A stretch of 64,000 nt of DNA from Flavobacteriales bacterium UBA6051 (GCA_002427735.1 DIYP01000018.1:134066-198065); one strand, 5' to 3'; positions 9,402 to 18,416 are shown, counted from the first letter of the stretch. Program-made: numbers and translations. The notes: a model not told the origin generated them from the sequence alone.

Positions 9402-9409
9402 CAAAAATA
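9402..9409 (-). promoter_or_regulatory. -7 box for the copy-1 acyltransferase-like gene
   Basis: Reads TATTTTTG on the minus strand, a perfect TAnnTTTG, 18 bases before the chosen TTG start at 9383. It overlaps the alternative TTG at 9404 and so argues against that start. No clear -33 TTG at the right distance. Confidence 0.5.
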
Positions 9410-9434
9410 GTCTTTTATCCAGATACCCTGATGC

Positions 9435-10598
9435 TCAAGCTTTTTTGGCAGGAATAAGGCTGTGAAAGATTCGCCGAATTTGACTTTTTATAATTGGTTG
9501 AACATAAGTAAGTAGTCCAAAAAATAGAATAAAAAGAATAGCACCAATGATGGATGCTGTGAGTGAAAGTGAATGCTGATAGTACGTTCTGATTCCAATT
9601 CCTATGACAGCTCCGTAAAGAAGAATTACATGAATAATGTAGATGTTCAATGTGTTTTTACCCATTTCTAAAAAGAAAGGTATGCGTATTTTGCCCCAAC
9701 GTTCAATACGCATTAATAAGGCCAGTAAAGTAATGACAAGGCTCAAATGGAAAAAGCGAGCATAAATTCTTGGGAAGTCTAAATCAGTAGTAATACGTTG
9801 TTCGAATAAAAAGACAATGGCACAAGCGAGTAAACAGCTTCCAACGCCAATTAGTGCAAAGCGTATAGGATATGATTTCGAATGAATCTTTGAAGTATGC
9901 TCGTTTACTTTTACACCAATCGCACCACCAATGAAAATATATCCGAACCAAGGAAATATTGGAAAAATAGAGTGGGGACCGTGAAAAATATTCTGAATGA
10001 TTTGCGGTGCGCTGGAAGGAAAATGATGTTCGCCTAATGTTTCTACAAAAGGTGTCGCAACAATCATGCAAAGCCCTAAAAAGAGCAGCACGTAAAACAA
10101 ATTAAGTTTTCGAAAATAGCGCGATATACCATAAATGAGAATCAGCGAAAGAATACCCAGTCCAATGCAATGTAAAACGTGAAAGGCGAAGAATCGATCG
10201 TTAATTCTTCCGGACATATAATAGGAAATATTTCGAACAGAAAGCTGCAAAAAGTAGCCCCAAAGAATAATGGAGATACCGCGTTTTATTCCTTTACGGA
10301 CTCTCTTCTGCTGCCAAAAGGAATCGCTCTGGTTGCGCGTCAGCAGAAATGTGAAAATCAAGCCAGAAATTGTAAAGAAGAGTGGGGCAGTAAAACCTCT
10401 GAGGTACCACCATGCATCGAAGGCAAAATTCCCAGATGAACCGTTGCTAAAAACAAGGGAAGACATTTCAGAGTAGTCCTTATAAGTATGAGAAATAAAA
10501 TGTCCTTGAAGCATCAGTATAATAGCCAAACTACGCGCTACATCGATAAATTGCAAACGCGATTTCAATACTGTATCATTTAGCTGCCGATCCTTCAT
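9435..10598 (-). CDS. Acyltransferase-like integral membrane protein (HGSNAT/DUF1624 type), copy 2
   Basis: A 387-residue polytopic membrane protein clearly paralogous to the gene 50 bp downstream (8247-9383): both have FID-x-ARS-x-AI-x-LML-x-GHF, a RGFTAP-x-F-x-TGLIF helix, a RVRKG/K-RG loop (KRVRKGIKRG), the motif NxFHGPxxxIFPIxPWxGxxxxGxxIG in the centre and NTLNIYIIHVILLYG near the end. The conserved His in QGHF is intact. Likely role is transfer of an acetyl or other acyl group to an envelope sugar, as in HGSNAT, but no partner genes for a defined polysaccharide are nearby. Start ATG at 10598; divergence between copies suggests an old duplication. Confidence 0.75.
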   Translation of the reverse strand: MKDRQLNDTVLKSRLQFIDVARSLAIILMLQGHFISHTYKDYSEMSSLVFSNGSSGNFAFDAWWYLRGFTAPLFFTISGLIFTFLLTRNQSDSFWQQKRVRKGIKRGISIILWGYFLQLSVRNISYYMSGRINDRFFAFHVLHCIGLGILSLILIYGISRYFRKLNLFYVLLFLGLCMIVATPFVETLGEHHFPSSAPQIIQNIFHGPHSIFPIFPWFGYIFIGGAIGVKVNEHTSKIHSKSYPIRFALIGVGSCLLACAIVFLFEQRITTDLDFPRIYARFFHLSLVITLLALLMRIERWGKIRIPFFLEMGKNTLNIYIIHVILLYGAVIGIGIRTYYQHSLSLTASIIGAILFILFFGLLTYVQPIIKSQIRRIFHSLIPAKKA

Positions 10599-10721
10599 AA
10601 ACTGATTTATTCAGGAGCACGAAATTACAACATTCTGAAGACTCGGAAACCTATACGACCATTACCTTAAATGAGGTGTATGAAGATATGCGTGAAGTTG
10701 ATGACGAATTCATAAGAAGTA

Positions 10722-11969
10722 CTATTGTTTTATTTCAAAGATTCCATTTGGAAAATCTATAACGATAATGTTTCCTGGAATTATATCTGCACCGATAGTT
10801 CCGTCTTGACTGATGAAGAACATATCTATATTTTCTGCAATCATGGCAGCGTATAATGTGATACGATGTCCACTTAGCAAAACATCAAATTTATCAACGG
10901 TTTCGGCTTGATAGGCTTGAATACCAGCAGCACCTCCGACATATATGGAGTCCATGGTAATCGGTCCGAGATTCGCTTTTAACTTAATGTTCGGTTTAAA
11001 TTCGGTGTCATCTAATCCTGTATCTAGACCAAAGATCAGCGATTGGCCATCGGTGCTGTTGCACTTTAGTGCTGCATATCCTAGCCAAAAGAAGTTTTTA
11101 CGCTCAACCTTTCGTTGTTCAATTGTTGCAGAATATCGCATTTGTTGGCCATCCAGCGTAGCGGATAGCTCTTGAATTGCCGTCCATCCCAGGATGAAAT
11201 CCACTTTTGTATTCATCGTGTCTACTCCAAAAGTTAAGTTGTCATCAGGGAAAATCATAACCGGATGATTATAAAGTTTGACGTTACCAACATAAATGGA
11301 GTCAAGACTACAAACTCTTGAATAAAGATTCTGATCTGTGACTGTTCCAACGAGGATAGAATCTGTACTGTTGTAGGAAATTCCAATCCTTTCAGCCATG
11401 GATTCAGACATCACTGTTATTTCTGCACCCGTATCAAACCATGCCCATACAGGAGCATCATTAACTTGAATCTGAATTTCAGGCTGACCGAACATTGAGA
11501 ATCTCAGAGAGTCTGATACTGCTGTTGACACTACGCGAGAATCGGGAGATGGAAACTTGGAAAAGAAGCGAACTCGATCGTCACTTAGCTGCGGGAACTT
11601 TTCTTCAATCACGCTATATTCGAAGCGGAAGTCAAGTAGCTCTTTTGCCAATAGGCCGAGCAAAGTTTTAAGGTTTTCACTGTCTTCCTTTTTTTCAGCT
11701 TTAAGTATTTTTTTTAATGCTCGATCGTAATCTCCATTGAAGATATCTTGTAAAATAATAAGCAGATTTCGAATGTTTTTGGGAATGTCTTTTTCGTCCA
11801 ATAACGAAAAGTCAAGGTTCTTAATGTAGTCCTGACCGGATTCGTATTCAACAATTGTTTGCCAGGAGTGGAGGAAAGAAGTATCTTCAACAACAGTGGT
11901 TTCCGATTGTGCAAATGAGAATGAGATAGTGCAAAATAGCACTTCAAAAAAAAGAATTAGCCGCTTCAT
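10722..11969 (-). CDS. Secreted retropepsin-like aspartyl protease
   Basis: A 415-residue protein with a signal peptide starting MKRLILFF (cleavage FAQ-SE). I use the ATG at 11969 rather than one 18 bases upstream because it fits the signal peptide. A helical segment of about 130 residues is followed by an aspartyl-protease-like domain with WAWFDTGAEITVM (DTGAE at about 179-183) and VDFILGWTAIQ; a second, more degenerate half has LIFGLDTGLDD around 318. Retropepsins need two DTG-bearing lobes, and here both are in one chain. The second is less canonical (DTGL). It may cleave envelope proteins or be a non-catalytic homologue. It follows the OmpA/TPR gene at 113 bp, with a probable terminator between them. 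Confidence 0.65.
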   Translation of the reverse strand: MKRLILFFEVLFCTISFSFAQSETTVVEDTSFLHSWQTIVEYESGQDYIKNLDFSLLDEKDIPKNIRNLLIILQDIFNGDYDRALKKILKAEKKEDSENLKTLLGLLAKELLDFRFEYSVIEEKFPQLSDDRVRFFSKFPSPDSRVVSTAVSDSLRFSMFGQPEIQIQVNDAPVWAWFDTGAEITVMSESMAERIGISYNSTDSILVGTVTDQNLYSRVCSLDSIYVGNVKLYNHPVMIFPDDNLTFGVDTMNTKVDFILGWTAIQELSATLDGQQMRYSATIEQRKVERKNFFWLGYAALKCNSTDGQSLIFGLDTGLDDTEFKPNIKLKANLGPITMDSIYVGGAAGIQAYQAETVDKFDVLLSGHRITLYAAMIAENIDMFFISQDGTIGADIIPGNIIVIDFPNGIFEIKQ

Positions 11970-12044
11970 GGGATAAAATATCGACAAAACTTTACACCCC
12001 GTAAAGTCAAAAAATCATGTGCGGCAAATTGTGGTGGTGAGAGG

Positions 12045-12085
12045 TGAAAAAACATAGAAACCGTGATGAACGGTAAAAGTTTCTA
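12045..12085 (-). terminator. Probable terminator of the PorP/OmpA unit
   Basis: On the minus strand the stop codon region forms nested inverted repeats: outer arms 12079-12085 with 12055-12061 (TAGAAAC/GTTTCTA) and inner arms ACCGT/ACGGT, followed by a six-T run at 12047-12052. The stem includes the stop codon, and a four-base bulge makes it imperfect. It separates the OmpA/TPR gene from the protease gene. Confidence 0.5.
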
Positions 12086-14323
12086 TTCCTTTATTTCTGT
12101 TGAAACATACAAGCGTAACTCTTCATCTGTGCCCTTGACTTTCACATAAATGGATTTGACAGCAAAACCAACTAGGTTGGCGGTATCCAGGTGTAAAGTG
12201 ACTTTAGCTTCCTCACCCGGCGCTAGCGAATTCTTATCACTTTCTGCGGTGGTACAATCGCAAGGAATTCTGAAGCCATCAAGTTCAATAGGATCGTTTG
12301 ATTTATTCCGAATAATGAACGTATGACTCATTTTATCACCGTTTTTTGATTCTCCCAAATCGTGAACCGGTTGATCTGTTGTTAAAGCAAATTCATTGTC
12401 TTCTTCTAAATAACTAACACTTTGAATCTCAATTTTTCTTTCAATAGCTGCTGCACGTGAATACACGGAGTTTTGCACGTCGTTAGGGTTATCGCTCGTG
12501 AGTTGATTTGCCGTATACTCCCCAAAAGGAACTTGTGAGAAAACCACTTTACCTCCATTCTCCGCATTGTCATCCAAATACTTTGAAAAAACACCGTCAC
12601 CGTATTCCCGCATGTAGTTAATCAAGGAGTTGATTCTTCGCTTTGTTAAGTTGACATTATAGTCTGTTTTTGCCAGCGGGCTGGCAAAACCTTTTACTGT
12701 GATATTGATCTTAGCACCCCGCTCTAATTCCTTCAATAGAAGATCTCTGAACAATTGTAGATCTGCGACCCCCTTATCGACGTATTCGATAAAAAATGTT
12801 TCTATTTCTTCTTTTGCTTCGTCTGCTTTTACACCACTCAGCCCATTGGAATATTCCTTTTTGTATCGTTCGATCATTGCCGTGTATTCGTCATATGAAT
12901 CGATGTAATTCACCTTTGTTGTCGTATCTCTTGATCGAGGGTTAGGAATATCATTATGGAAATAGAGTGTAACAGGTAGGCGTTTATTCAGGTCCGCCAG
13001 TGTTTCTTCAGGAGTAGGTGGAATAATTTCAGCCGGGGGAATCATGGCAAAAATATCGCTACAACATGTTGGATTTTTACTGTACAAAACTCCTAATCGA
13101 TTCGAAGTAACGTAGGCTGTGTCTTGATGACGAAAGTAGTATACATCATTTGCACTACTGTTTGTAGGCAAACCAGCATTAATTGGAGAACTAAATTTAC
13201 CCTTGTACTCTGAATAGAAAATATCCAGCCCTCCAAAGCCATCGTGCCAAGAAGATGCAAAGTAAAGACGTTGATTTTCGTTATCCCACCACGGTGTTAC
13301 TTCGTTATCCAGTGAGTTGATCGCCTTGATTGATCGGACTCTTCCGTATTGATTCCCGTTTCGAATATTGCTGTAGAAAATATCCAGACCTCCTTTCGAA
13401 TCCTCCCGATCTGAAGCAAAAATCAGTGTTTCTTCACCATTGATTTCTGCTATACACGGCATAGTGGTATTGGCATTTGGTTCATTGATGATTTCACCAA
13501 GCGAGTCAATAAATGACCATTGACCGTTGCTATATTGAGCAACCATTATTTTGCAGCGATAGTTATATCCATCCTCCTTGCATTGACTGAAATAAAAACG
13601 ACTTCCATCCAGTGAAAATGAACCATTTCCTGAATTCACTTTTTTTGTCACGAGTGCTTTTATTTGCTCTGATTCCATATAGTTTTTATCAACTATTTCA
13701 CTTGAATAGATGGAAGTGGTGTATTCTTTTCCATATACTTCTTCAGCGGCACTGATGGAGTCAGCTCTGAGGCTGGAAAAATAAAGCACACCATCATGAA
13801 TCAGGTGCCCGAACTCAGAGTTTTGTGTATTGACTGTTTCTGGCAAACGTTCTAAAGAGACATCTGCTGTATCTATCAACGCAGATTGCACCCAGACCAG
13901 GCTACCTAGCTCTCTTTTTGACTTTTGGTAGAGGTAGCCCTTTTTGTTTTTATAGTATTTCTTTTTCGCCTTTTTGAATGTTGCTAGTGCTTCAGTATAC
14001 TTCCCATTTTGTTTTTGCATTAATCCAAGGTTCAAAAGACTTGATGGATAAATGCGTGCCTCTTCTCGGTCATAGACTTTGGCATAATAATATTCTGCCT
14101 TGCGATAATCTTTATAGGCTCGCAGTGTTTCCGCATAATTCCAGAGAATATCAACTGTTTGAGAGTCCAATTCCATGGCTTTTTTATAATATTCGGCAGC
14201 ATAGAAAAAATCGCCCTTATCATGTTGTTCTTTTGCAAAGTCGAGATACCTTTTCAGGTTATTCTGACCAAAACCGGACAAGAAAAATCCGCACAAAATG
14301 ATGGTTAGATATAATCGGGGCAT
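12083..14323 (-). CDS. PorE-like envelope protein: TPR, PD40 propeller, OmpA domain, DUF1573 tail
   Basis: A 746-residue secreted protein. Order: signal peptide 1-19 (GFG-QN); TPR repeats ~20-150; six or so PD40/WD40-like blades ~160-440 (STY-like ASDREDSKGGLDIFYS and FASSWHDGFGGLDIFYS); an OmpA-type peptidoglycan-binding domain ~515-640 (VKGFASPLAKTDYN and NVNLTKRRINSLINYM); and a DUF1573-like domain ~655-746 with a Cys pair in PCDCTT. The first four modules match T9SS protein PorE/PG1058-type anchors, which link the secretion machine to peptidoglycan; the DUF1573 tail is an unusual addition. The start overlaps the PorP/SprF gene by 19 bp, so translation is coupled. Confidence 0.85.
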   Translation of the reverse strand: MPRLYLTIILCGFFLSGFGQNNLKRYLDFAKEQHDKGDFFYAAEYYKKAMELDSQTVDILWNYAETLRAYKDYRKAEYYYAKVYDREEARIYPSSLLNLGLMQKQNGKYTEALATFKKAKKKYYKNKKGYLYQKSKRELGSLVWVQSALIDTADVSLERLPETVNTQNSEFGHLIHDGVLYFSSLRADSISAAEEVYGKEYTTSIYSSEIVDKNYMESEQIKALVTKKVNSGNGSFSLDGSRFYFSQCKEDGYNYRCKIMVAQYSNGQWSFIDSLGEIINEPNANTTMPCIAEINGEETLIFASDREDSKGGLDIFYSNIRNGNQYGRVRSIKAINSLDNEVTPWWDNENQRLYFASSWHDGFGGLDIFYSEYKGKFSSPINAGLPTNSSANDVYYFRHQDTAYVTSNRLGVLYSKNPTCCSDIFAMIPPAEIIPPTPEETLADLNKRLPVTLYFHNDIPNPRSRDTTTKVNYIDSYDEYTAMIERYKKEYSNGLSGVKADEAKEEIETFFIEYVDKGVADLQLFRDLLLKELERGAKINITVKGFASPLAKTDYNVNLTKRRINSLINYMREYGDGVFSKYLDDNAENGGKVVFSQVPFGEYTANQLTSDNPNDVQNSVYSRAAAIERKIEIQSVSYLEEDNEFALTTDQPVHDLGESKNGDKMSHTFIIRNKSNDPIELDGFRIPCDCTTAESDKNSLAPGEEAKVTLHLDTANLVGFAVKSIYVKVKGTDEELRLYVSTEIKE

Positions 14324-15306
14324 ATTCTGTGAACAATTTTTTTCGGTTTAAAACGATGCAGAATGTAGCGGACAGCAATCTCGAAGCCACCGCGCGCACG
14401 GCTCGCAGGCACAAGTTTTGAAAAGTTAATATCATAACTCAATCCAACAAACCAGCTTTGATAATCCATTCCAAAAGATATAAACGCGGCATCACGATTT
14501 CGGTACCAAAGTCCACCATAAAGTGCGCGATACTGCCCTAAGCGATTAATCAATGTGTATTTAACGGAGGAGCCAATATTGAATTCGCGGTATTTACCCT
14601 GTACGGACAATTGAATACCAGGAACCAAATCCCAATCGTAGTTCAGTTTGTAAATACCTCTCCCGAAAATAGTGGTGCGTATGTCACGCTCAATGACCGT
14701 CTGGTAAAAACCTTGATTCGGTCTGTTTAAGTTGAAAGCACCTGCACCGATGATAAAGTTAAATCGATCGTTTTTGTAATACTGGTAGACACCTCCTACA
14801 CCAACGGAAATATTATTCTTCCTGTCTGTTTGAAAAGTCTCATTTGTCGGTAGCGAAGGATCATAAAGAACCCCATTGTATTGATTATCAAAATATAGTT
14901 GATCAAAATTTATCTGACGATGGTTCAATCCAACGTTGATTCCCGGTCGAAAACTATGAGTCGAATCAGCGGAAAGTTTAAGAAGATATGACACATTACC
15001 TTGTACCTCAACGGTTCTGAATTGACCATCACCAACGACATCGTGAAAGAAAAGTAATCCATACCCCAGGTTCTTATGACGATAGTTGTTTGCGTCCACA
15101 GATAATGACAAGGTGGTAAAAGGAACGGTAACACTTCGCCATTGGTCGCGGTAATTTGCAACTAGTCGAACATCACCATTGAAATGTCCTGCATTACCAG
15201 GGTTTTGAAAAATGGGATTGTCATTGAACTGAGACCAATGAATATCCTGTGCATAAGCAGCGCTCGCAAGCAGTAGGCAGATTCCGAGATGTAGGACTCT
15301 ATTCAA
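14305..15306 (-). CDS. Type IX secretion membrane protein, PorP/SprF family
   Basis: A 333-residue protein with a signal peptide (cleavage AYA-QD) followed by the family signature DIHWSQFNDNPIFQNPGNAG and NYRDQWRSV, as in PorP/SprF outer-membrane barrels that associate with the T9SS trans-envelope complex or with individual cargo secretion (SprF for SprB). Alternating strand pattern continues to a C-terminal basic tail. It sits directly before the PorE-like gene with a 19-bp overlap, the arrangement seen for PorP/SprF-PorE-like pairs. Bacteroidota carry many SprF paralogues, so this may serve one cargo only. Confidence 0.9.
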   Translation of the reverse strand: MNRVLHLGICLLLASAAYAQDIHWSQFNDNPIFQNPGNAGHFNGDVRLVANYRDQWRSVTVPFTTLSLSVDANNYRHKNLGYGLLFFHDVVGDGQFRTVEVQGNVSYLLKLSADSTHSFRPGINVGLNHRQINFDQLYFDNQYNGVLYDPSLPTNETFQTDRKNNISVGVGGVYQYYKNDRFNFIIGAGAFNLNRPNQGFYQTVIERDIRTTIFGRGIYKLNYDWDLVPGIQLSVQGKYREFNIGSSVKYTLINRLGQYRALYGGLWYRNRDAAFISFGMDYQSWFVGLSYDINFSKLVPASRARGGFEIAVRYILHRFKPKKIVHRICPDYI

Positions 15307-15379
15307 TGGTTAGAATTATCACATGAAATTACAAAAAAAAGAGGCGGCAAGCAAGGTTGAAACCCCTCTGAAATGGGCC

Positions 15380-15592
15380 TTATCCTTCAGATTCCATAAA
15401 GAGTAAAAACAACACGAGTCCAATAATGAAAAGAAGCATGAATAACTTGGGGTCCTTATACAATGGCTTTTTTCCACGCTTGGTTAAGAGTTCGTACTCA
15501 TGATGGAGGCGCGCAAAATCCTTCTGGCGCTTCACTTGTTCGTCAGTAGGCGTTGTTTTTTTATTGTCCGTATTTACACTGAACTTTCTCAT
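15380..15592 (-). CDS. Small C-tail-anchored membrane protein (70 aa)
   Basis: Function unknown. Residues 1-48 are charged and hydrophilic; a single membrane helix occupies about 50-66, leaving only ESEG outside, so the bulk is cytoplasmic. Its ATG overlaps the stop of the sigma factor gene by four bases (ATGA), so it is translated with the sigma factor. That pairing suggests an anti-sigma or membrane-sensing role, but it lacks a recognisable anti-sigma zinc motif, and this is only inference. It lies 73 bp upstream of the PorP/SprF gene on the same strand. Confidence 0.75.
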   Translation of the reverse strand: MRKFSVNTDNKKTTPTDEQVKRQKDFARLHHEYELLTKRGKKPLYKDPKLFMLLFIIGLVLFLLFMESEG

Positions 15593-16155
15593 TTGCTATC
15601 CTTCCACTTTTTCCCCAATCGCTCTAAGATACGATAAGTTCTCATTTTGGCATTTGCTTCGGTAATGCCATAAATTGCTGCGATTTCTTTAAAACTCATT
15701 TCTTGAAAGAAGCGTAGTTCGATTAAATCCATATGATCGTCTTCCAGTCCATTGAGCAATTCAACAAGCTGTTGCTGATCGTCCATTGACATGTAAGAAC
15801 TTAGGTTTGCTTCGGAAGCCAGGTCCTGTATTCTATTCTCATCCACCGGAACCGTGTAGTTCTTTTTTTGCTTTCGAAAGAACATTGACACTTCATTTTG
15901 TGCAATTCGGTACAGCCAGCTACTGAATGGAAGTCCACGATCTTCATACTTATTCAAATTAGCCATCGCTTTGATGAATACTTGTTGTGTAATATCGCCT
16001 GCAGTATCTTCCATTCCGCCCAAACGTTTAAAGCAAAAACGAAATATTTGTTCAAAGTAATGATCGTAAAGTACGCCGAAGTACTTCCCATCTTTTTTGG
16101 CTAGTACGATGATCTCTGTTTCAGAAAGTTTTTCTATGTTCTTGCGTTTCTTCAA
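15589..16155 (-). CDS. ECF-type RNA polymerase sigma factor
   Basis: A 188-residue sigma-70 family protein. Region 2 is in the first half (YDHYFEQIFRFCFKRLGG, then DITQQVFIKAMANL and WLYRIAQNEVSMFFRKQKK), and region 4 with its helix-turn-helix in the second (LIELRFFQEMSFKEIAAIYGITEANAKMRTYRILERLG). Such factors recruit polymerase to a specific regulon. The start is TTG at 16155; no ATG occurs upstream in this frame close by. It is followed by the small membrane protein (overlapping) and then by PorP/SprF and PorE-like genes, so control of envelope or T9SS genes is a reasonable inference; in Porphyromonas gingivalis an ECF factor (SigP) regulates por genes. Confidence 0.9.
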   Translation of the reverse strand: MKKRKNIEKLSETEIIVLAKKDGKYFGVLYDHYFEQIFRFCFKRLGGMEDTAGDITQQVFIKAMANLNKYEDRGLPFSSWLYRIAQNEVSMFFRKQKKNYTVPVDENRIQDLASEANLSSYMSMDDQQQLVELLNGLEDDHMDLIELRFFQEMSFKEIAAIYGITEANAKMRTYRILERLGKKWKDSK

Positions 16156-16272
16156 TGGAAGCTTTTACACTAGGGTAATGTTCAAAAAACTAAAAGTAAC
16201 ATATTTGTTTAGACGACTCCAAAAGCAAGGTACAGAGCTTAAAGAAAGAAGATGATTCAAAAGTATGATTTG

Positions 16273-17802
16273 TTACAACTTGATTACTTTCAAGTTCTCA
16301 GTTTCGGCACCGCGTATAATTTGAAGGTGGTAGAGACCAGATGGTAGCGAGCTCACATCAAAAATTCCAGAAAAACCTTCGGAGTGAATGGCATTAATAA
16401 CTTCTATCCCATTATTCGAAAGAACTCTTAATTGATCGTTCGTATTCAAACCTTTGATATGAAGAAGGTCAGCAACGGGGTTGGGGTGCACCTGAACGTT
16501 CCAATCCGTTGTTTCTTCGGATTCGTAACGAAGTTTTGTGAGCCAACCGTCGGTTTTTCCATGGAGTTCATGAACAATAGTGCTTTCGCCATTGGTTGCT
16601 CCAGCTAAGACGAATTCATCTTTACCTGTGAAGATAATTGAAGAAACCTCGTCAAAAGCCTTACTTCCGATAATTCGTACCGAATGAAATTCGCGATCTT
16701 CAGAGATGGTGGTGATCCAAATGTTCTGTTCTCCAAGTACTTCGTTACCGAGTATTTTATTCGAATTGGTTGTCCCGGCAATAACTGGATTTCCATCAGT
16801 ATCAGTTGTAATCAATGCTGTGTATTCGCTGCCTTGACCGCCGAAGGTATCTTGCCATACAATTTCACCTTCTTGGTTAATTTCGAACGTCCACGCATCT
16901 GAAAAACCGGCATGCTTTCCAACATCGACACCTGTTGAAAAAGTATTTCCCGTAATCATGAAATTTCCATTCGACATTTCAATCATTCCGGCTGCGAAGT
17001 CGGCGTCTATCCCGCCGTAGTTATAGCTGTTTAATAGGTCGCCGTTCATGCGGTCAATAGTGATTAGTGTAATATCAAAATCGCCATAGTTACGCATGTC
17101 GAAATCACTATCGTATGAAACAGAATGTCCAAGCAAAATATAATTTCCATTGGTCGATTGAAGTAGGTCAGCTGAATAATCCTCGTCACTACCTCCATAA
17201 TTTCGTTCCCAAAGGATATCACCGTTTTTTGATGTCTCAAATACCCATAAATCAATATGGCCTAAATTGGAAGAAATATCAAAATCCGAAGAGCGAGAGT
17301 GTCCCAAAACAACATAATTGCCCGCTTCATTTTGAAGAAAAGAAGTTGGAACCTCGTAGGAGGAACCGCCATATCCATGTATATTGATCAGGGCTCCATT
17401 TTGAGAATCAAGTGTGATGAGATAGATATCTTCCATACCCTTATTAGATGAAAAAATACCGCTAGATGAACTCGAAGAGGCAAGAACAACAATGTTCCCA
17501 TTATCATTAATGAGTAATGAAACCCCAACATCTTGCCCAGAAGAACCAATTGTTTTAGACCAAATTTTATTTCCGTGACTATCCTGCTTGAAAACCAGAA
17601 TATCGAAAGAAGAATTACCTACAGTAGATTGTGTCGATCCTGTACCGAATAGATTTCCCTGAGCATCCATGCAAACCTCTTGTAATTCATCATCACCTGA
17701 GCTACCAAAGGTTTTCTGCCATAAAAGCACTTGGTTTTGCCCCCAAATACAGGAACAAAAGGACAATACAAATACAAGCGCTATGTAAGAATTACGATAC
17801 AA
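16273..17802 (-). CDS. Secreted beta-propeller-like repeat protein with T9SS type A sorting domain
   Basis: About 509 residues if started at TTG 17802, which gives a good signal peptide (hydrophobic core ending CIWG-QN). The next in-frame start codon upstream (TTG 17940) adds 46 residues of unlikely sequence. The body holds about six repeats of ~55 residues of the form GDILWERNYGGSDEDYS...GNYILLGHS, typical of delta-60-like propeller or adhesin repeats. The C terminus is a T9SS type A signal: VHPNPVADLLHIKG, then SGLYHLQIIRG and a final KVIKL. The protein should be secreted by T9SS and anchored or released at the surface. Target unknown. Confidence 0.8.
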   Translation of the reverse strand: MYRNSYIALVFVLSFCSCIWGQNQVLLWQKTFGSSGDDELQEVCMDAQGNLFGTGSTQSTVGNSSFDILVFKQDSHGNKIWSKTIGSSGQDVGVSLLINDNGNIVVLASSSSSSGIFSSNKGMEDIYLITLDSQNGALINIHGYGGSSYEVPTSFLQNEAGNYVVLGHSRSSDFDISSNLGHIDLWVFETSKNGDILWERNYGGSDEDYSADLLQSTNGNYILLGHSVSYDSDFDMRNYGDFDITLITIDRMNGDLLNSYNYGGIDADFAAGMIEMSNGNFMITGNTFSTGVDVGKHAGFSDAWTFEINQEGEIVWQDTFGGQGSEYTALITTDTDGNPVIAGTTNSNKILGNEVLGEQNIWITTISEDREFHSVRIIGSKAFDEVSSIIFTGKDEFVLAGATNGESTIVHELHGKTDGWLTKLRYESEETTDWNVQVHPNPVADLLHIKGLNTNDQLRVLSNNGIEVINAIHSEGFSGIFDVSSLPSGLYHLQIIRGAETENLKVIKL

Positions 17803-17986
17803 TAAGTTAAGGTTCAGATAACTATTACTTAACAATTTAATAACATTGAATGGATTTTCCAAATTTTGCAGCTGGAAAACGGAATGATTCCATGAGAAAT
17901 GAAGTGACGTGGTCGTCAATTCAGCAAAATAAATCGTCAAATAATCTAAGGGGAAAAGCGGTTTTTAGCGGGCAAGAAAAAACTCC

Positions 17987-18340
17987 CTATTTGTGACTGC
18001 CCTTAACTCGTTTGGTAAGATTCAAAACAAGCAGTATTAAAAAGATGGTAGATATTAATGCCCATGCATAATGCAAGTATTTTGTGCCGGCATTATAATA
18101 ATTCAGCGTCGTAATTACAGCTACTACAAAATTCAGTACGAATACACCTGTTTCAATATTCAATACTTGCCGAGCTCTATTTCGCTTCTTAAGCATTAAG
18201 AAGTTGAATACCGCCGCGATTACCTGGACTGGACCAAACAAAAATTGCTCATCCAATATCGAAGTAAAGCCTGAAAAAGCGAAAAGCGCACCATTCAGTG
18301 CATAGCTAATACGATGTGCGCGCTTTTTGAAAAGACTCAT
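17987..18340 (-). CDS. Small integral membrane protein (117 aa)
   Basis: Three or four hydrophobic helices (about 14-32, 39-52, 68-82 and 90-107), with short basic loops (KKRNRARQ). No catalytic motif or recognised family. It is a monocistronic-looking gene: 184 bp from the secreted propeller gene and about 75 bp from the SDR on the same strand. Start ATG at 18340. Confidence 0.7.
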   Translation of the reverse strand: MSLFKKRAHRISYALNGALFAFSGFTSILDEQFLFGPVQVIAAVFNFLMLKKRNRARQVLNIETGVFVLNFVVAVITTLNYYNAGTKYLHYAWALISTIFLILLVLNLTKRVKGSHK

Positions 18341-18416
18341 GTATATAAATCCTTATTCTTATAAGAGGAATAAAAGTAAGAAAATATAGAGCGAACAAAG
18401 AGGAGTTTCAGTTTAC

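Noticed and set aside
10599..10759. A ~50-codon open stretch rich in acidic residues reading rightward in the gap between the protease and copy-2 acyltransferase genes
   Set aside because: It has no upstream start codon and runs antisense into the protease gene end; the only Met (in EDMREVDDEF) would leave about 30 codons. A pseudogene remnant is possible but I cannot support it.
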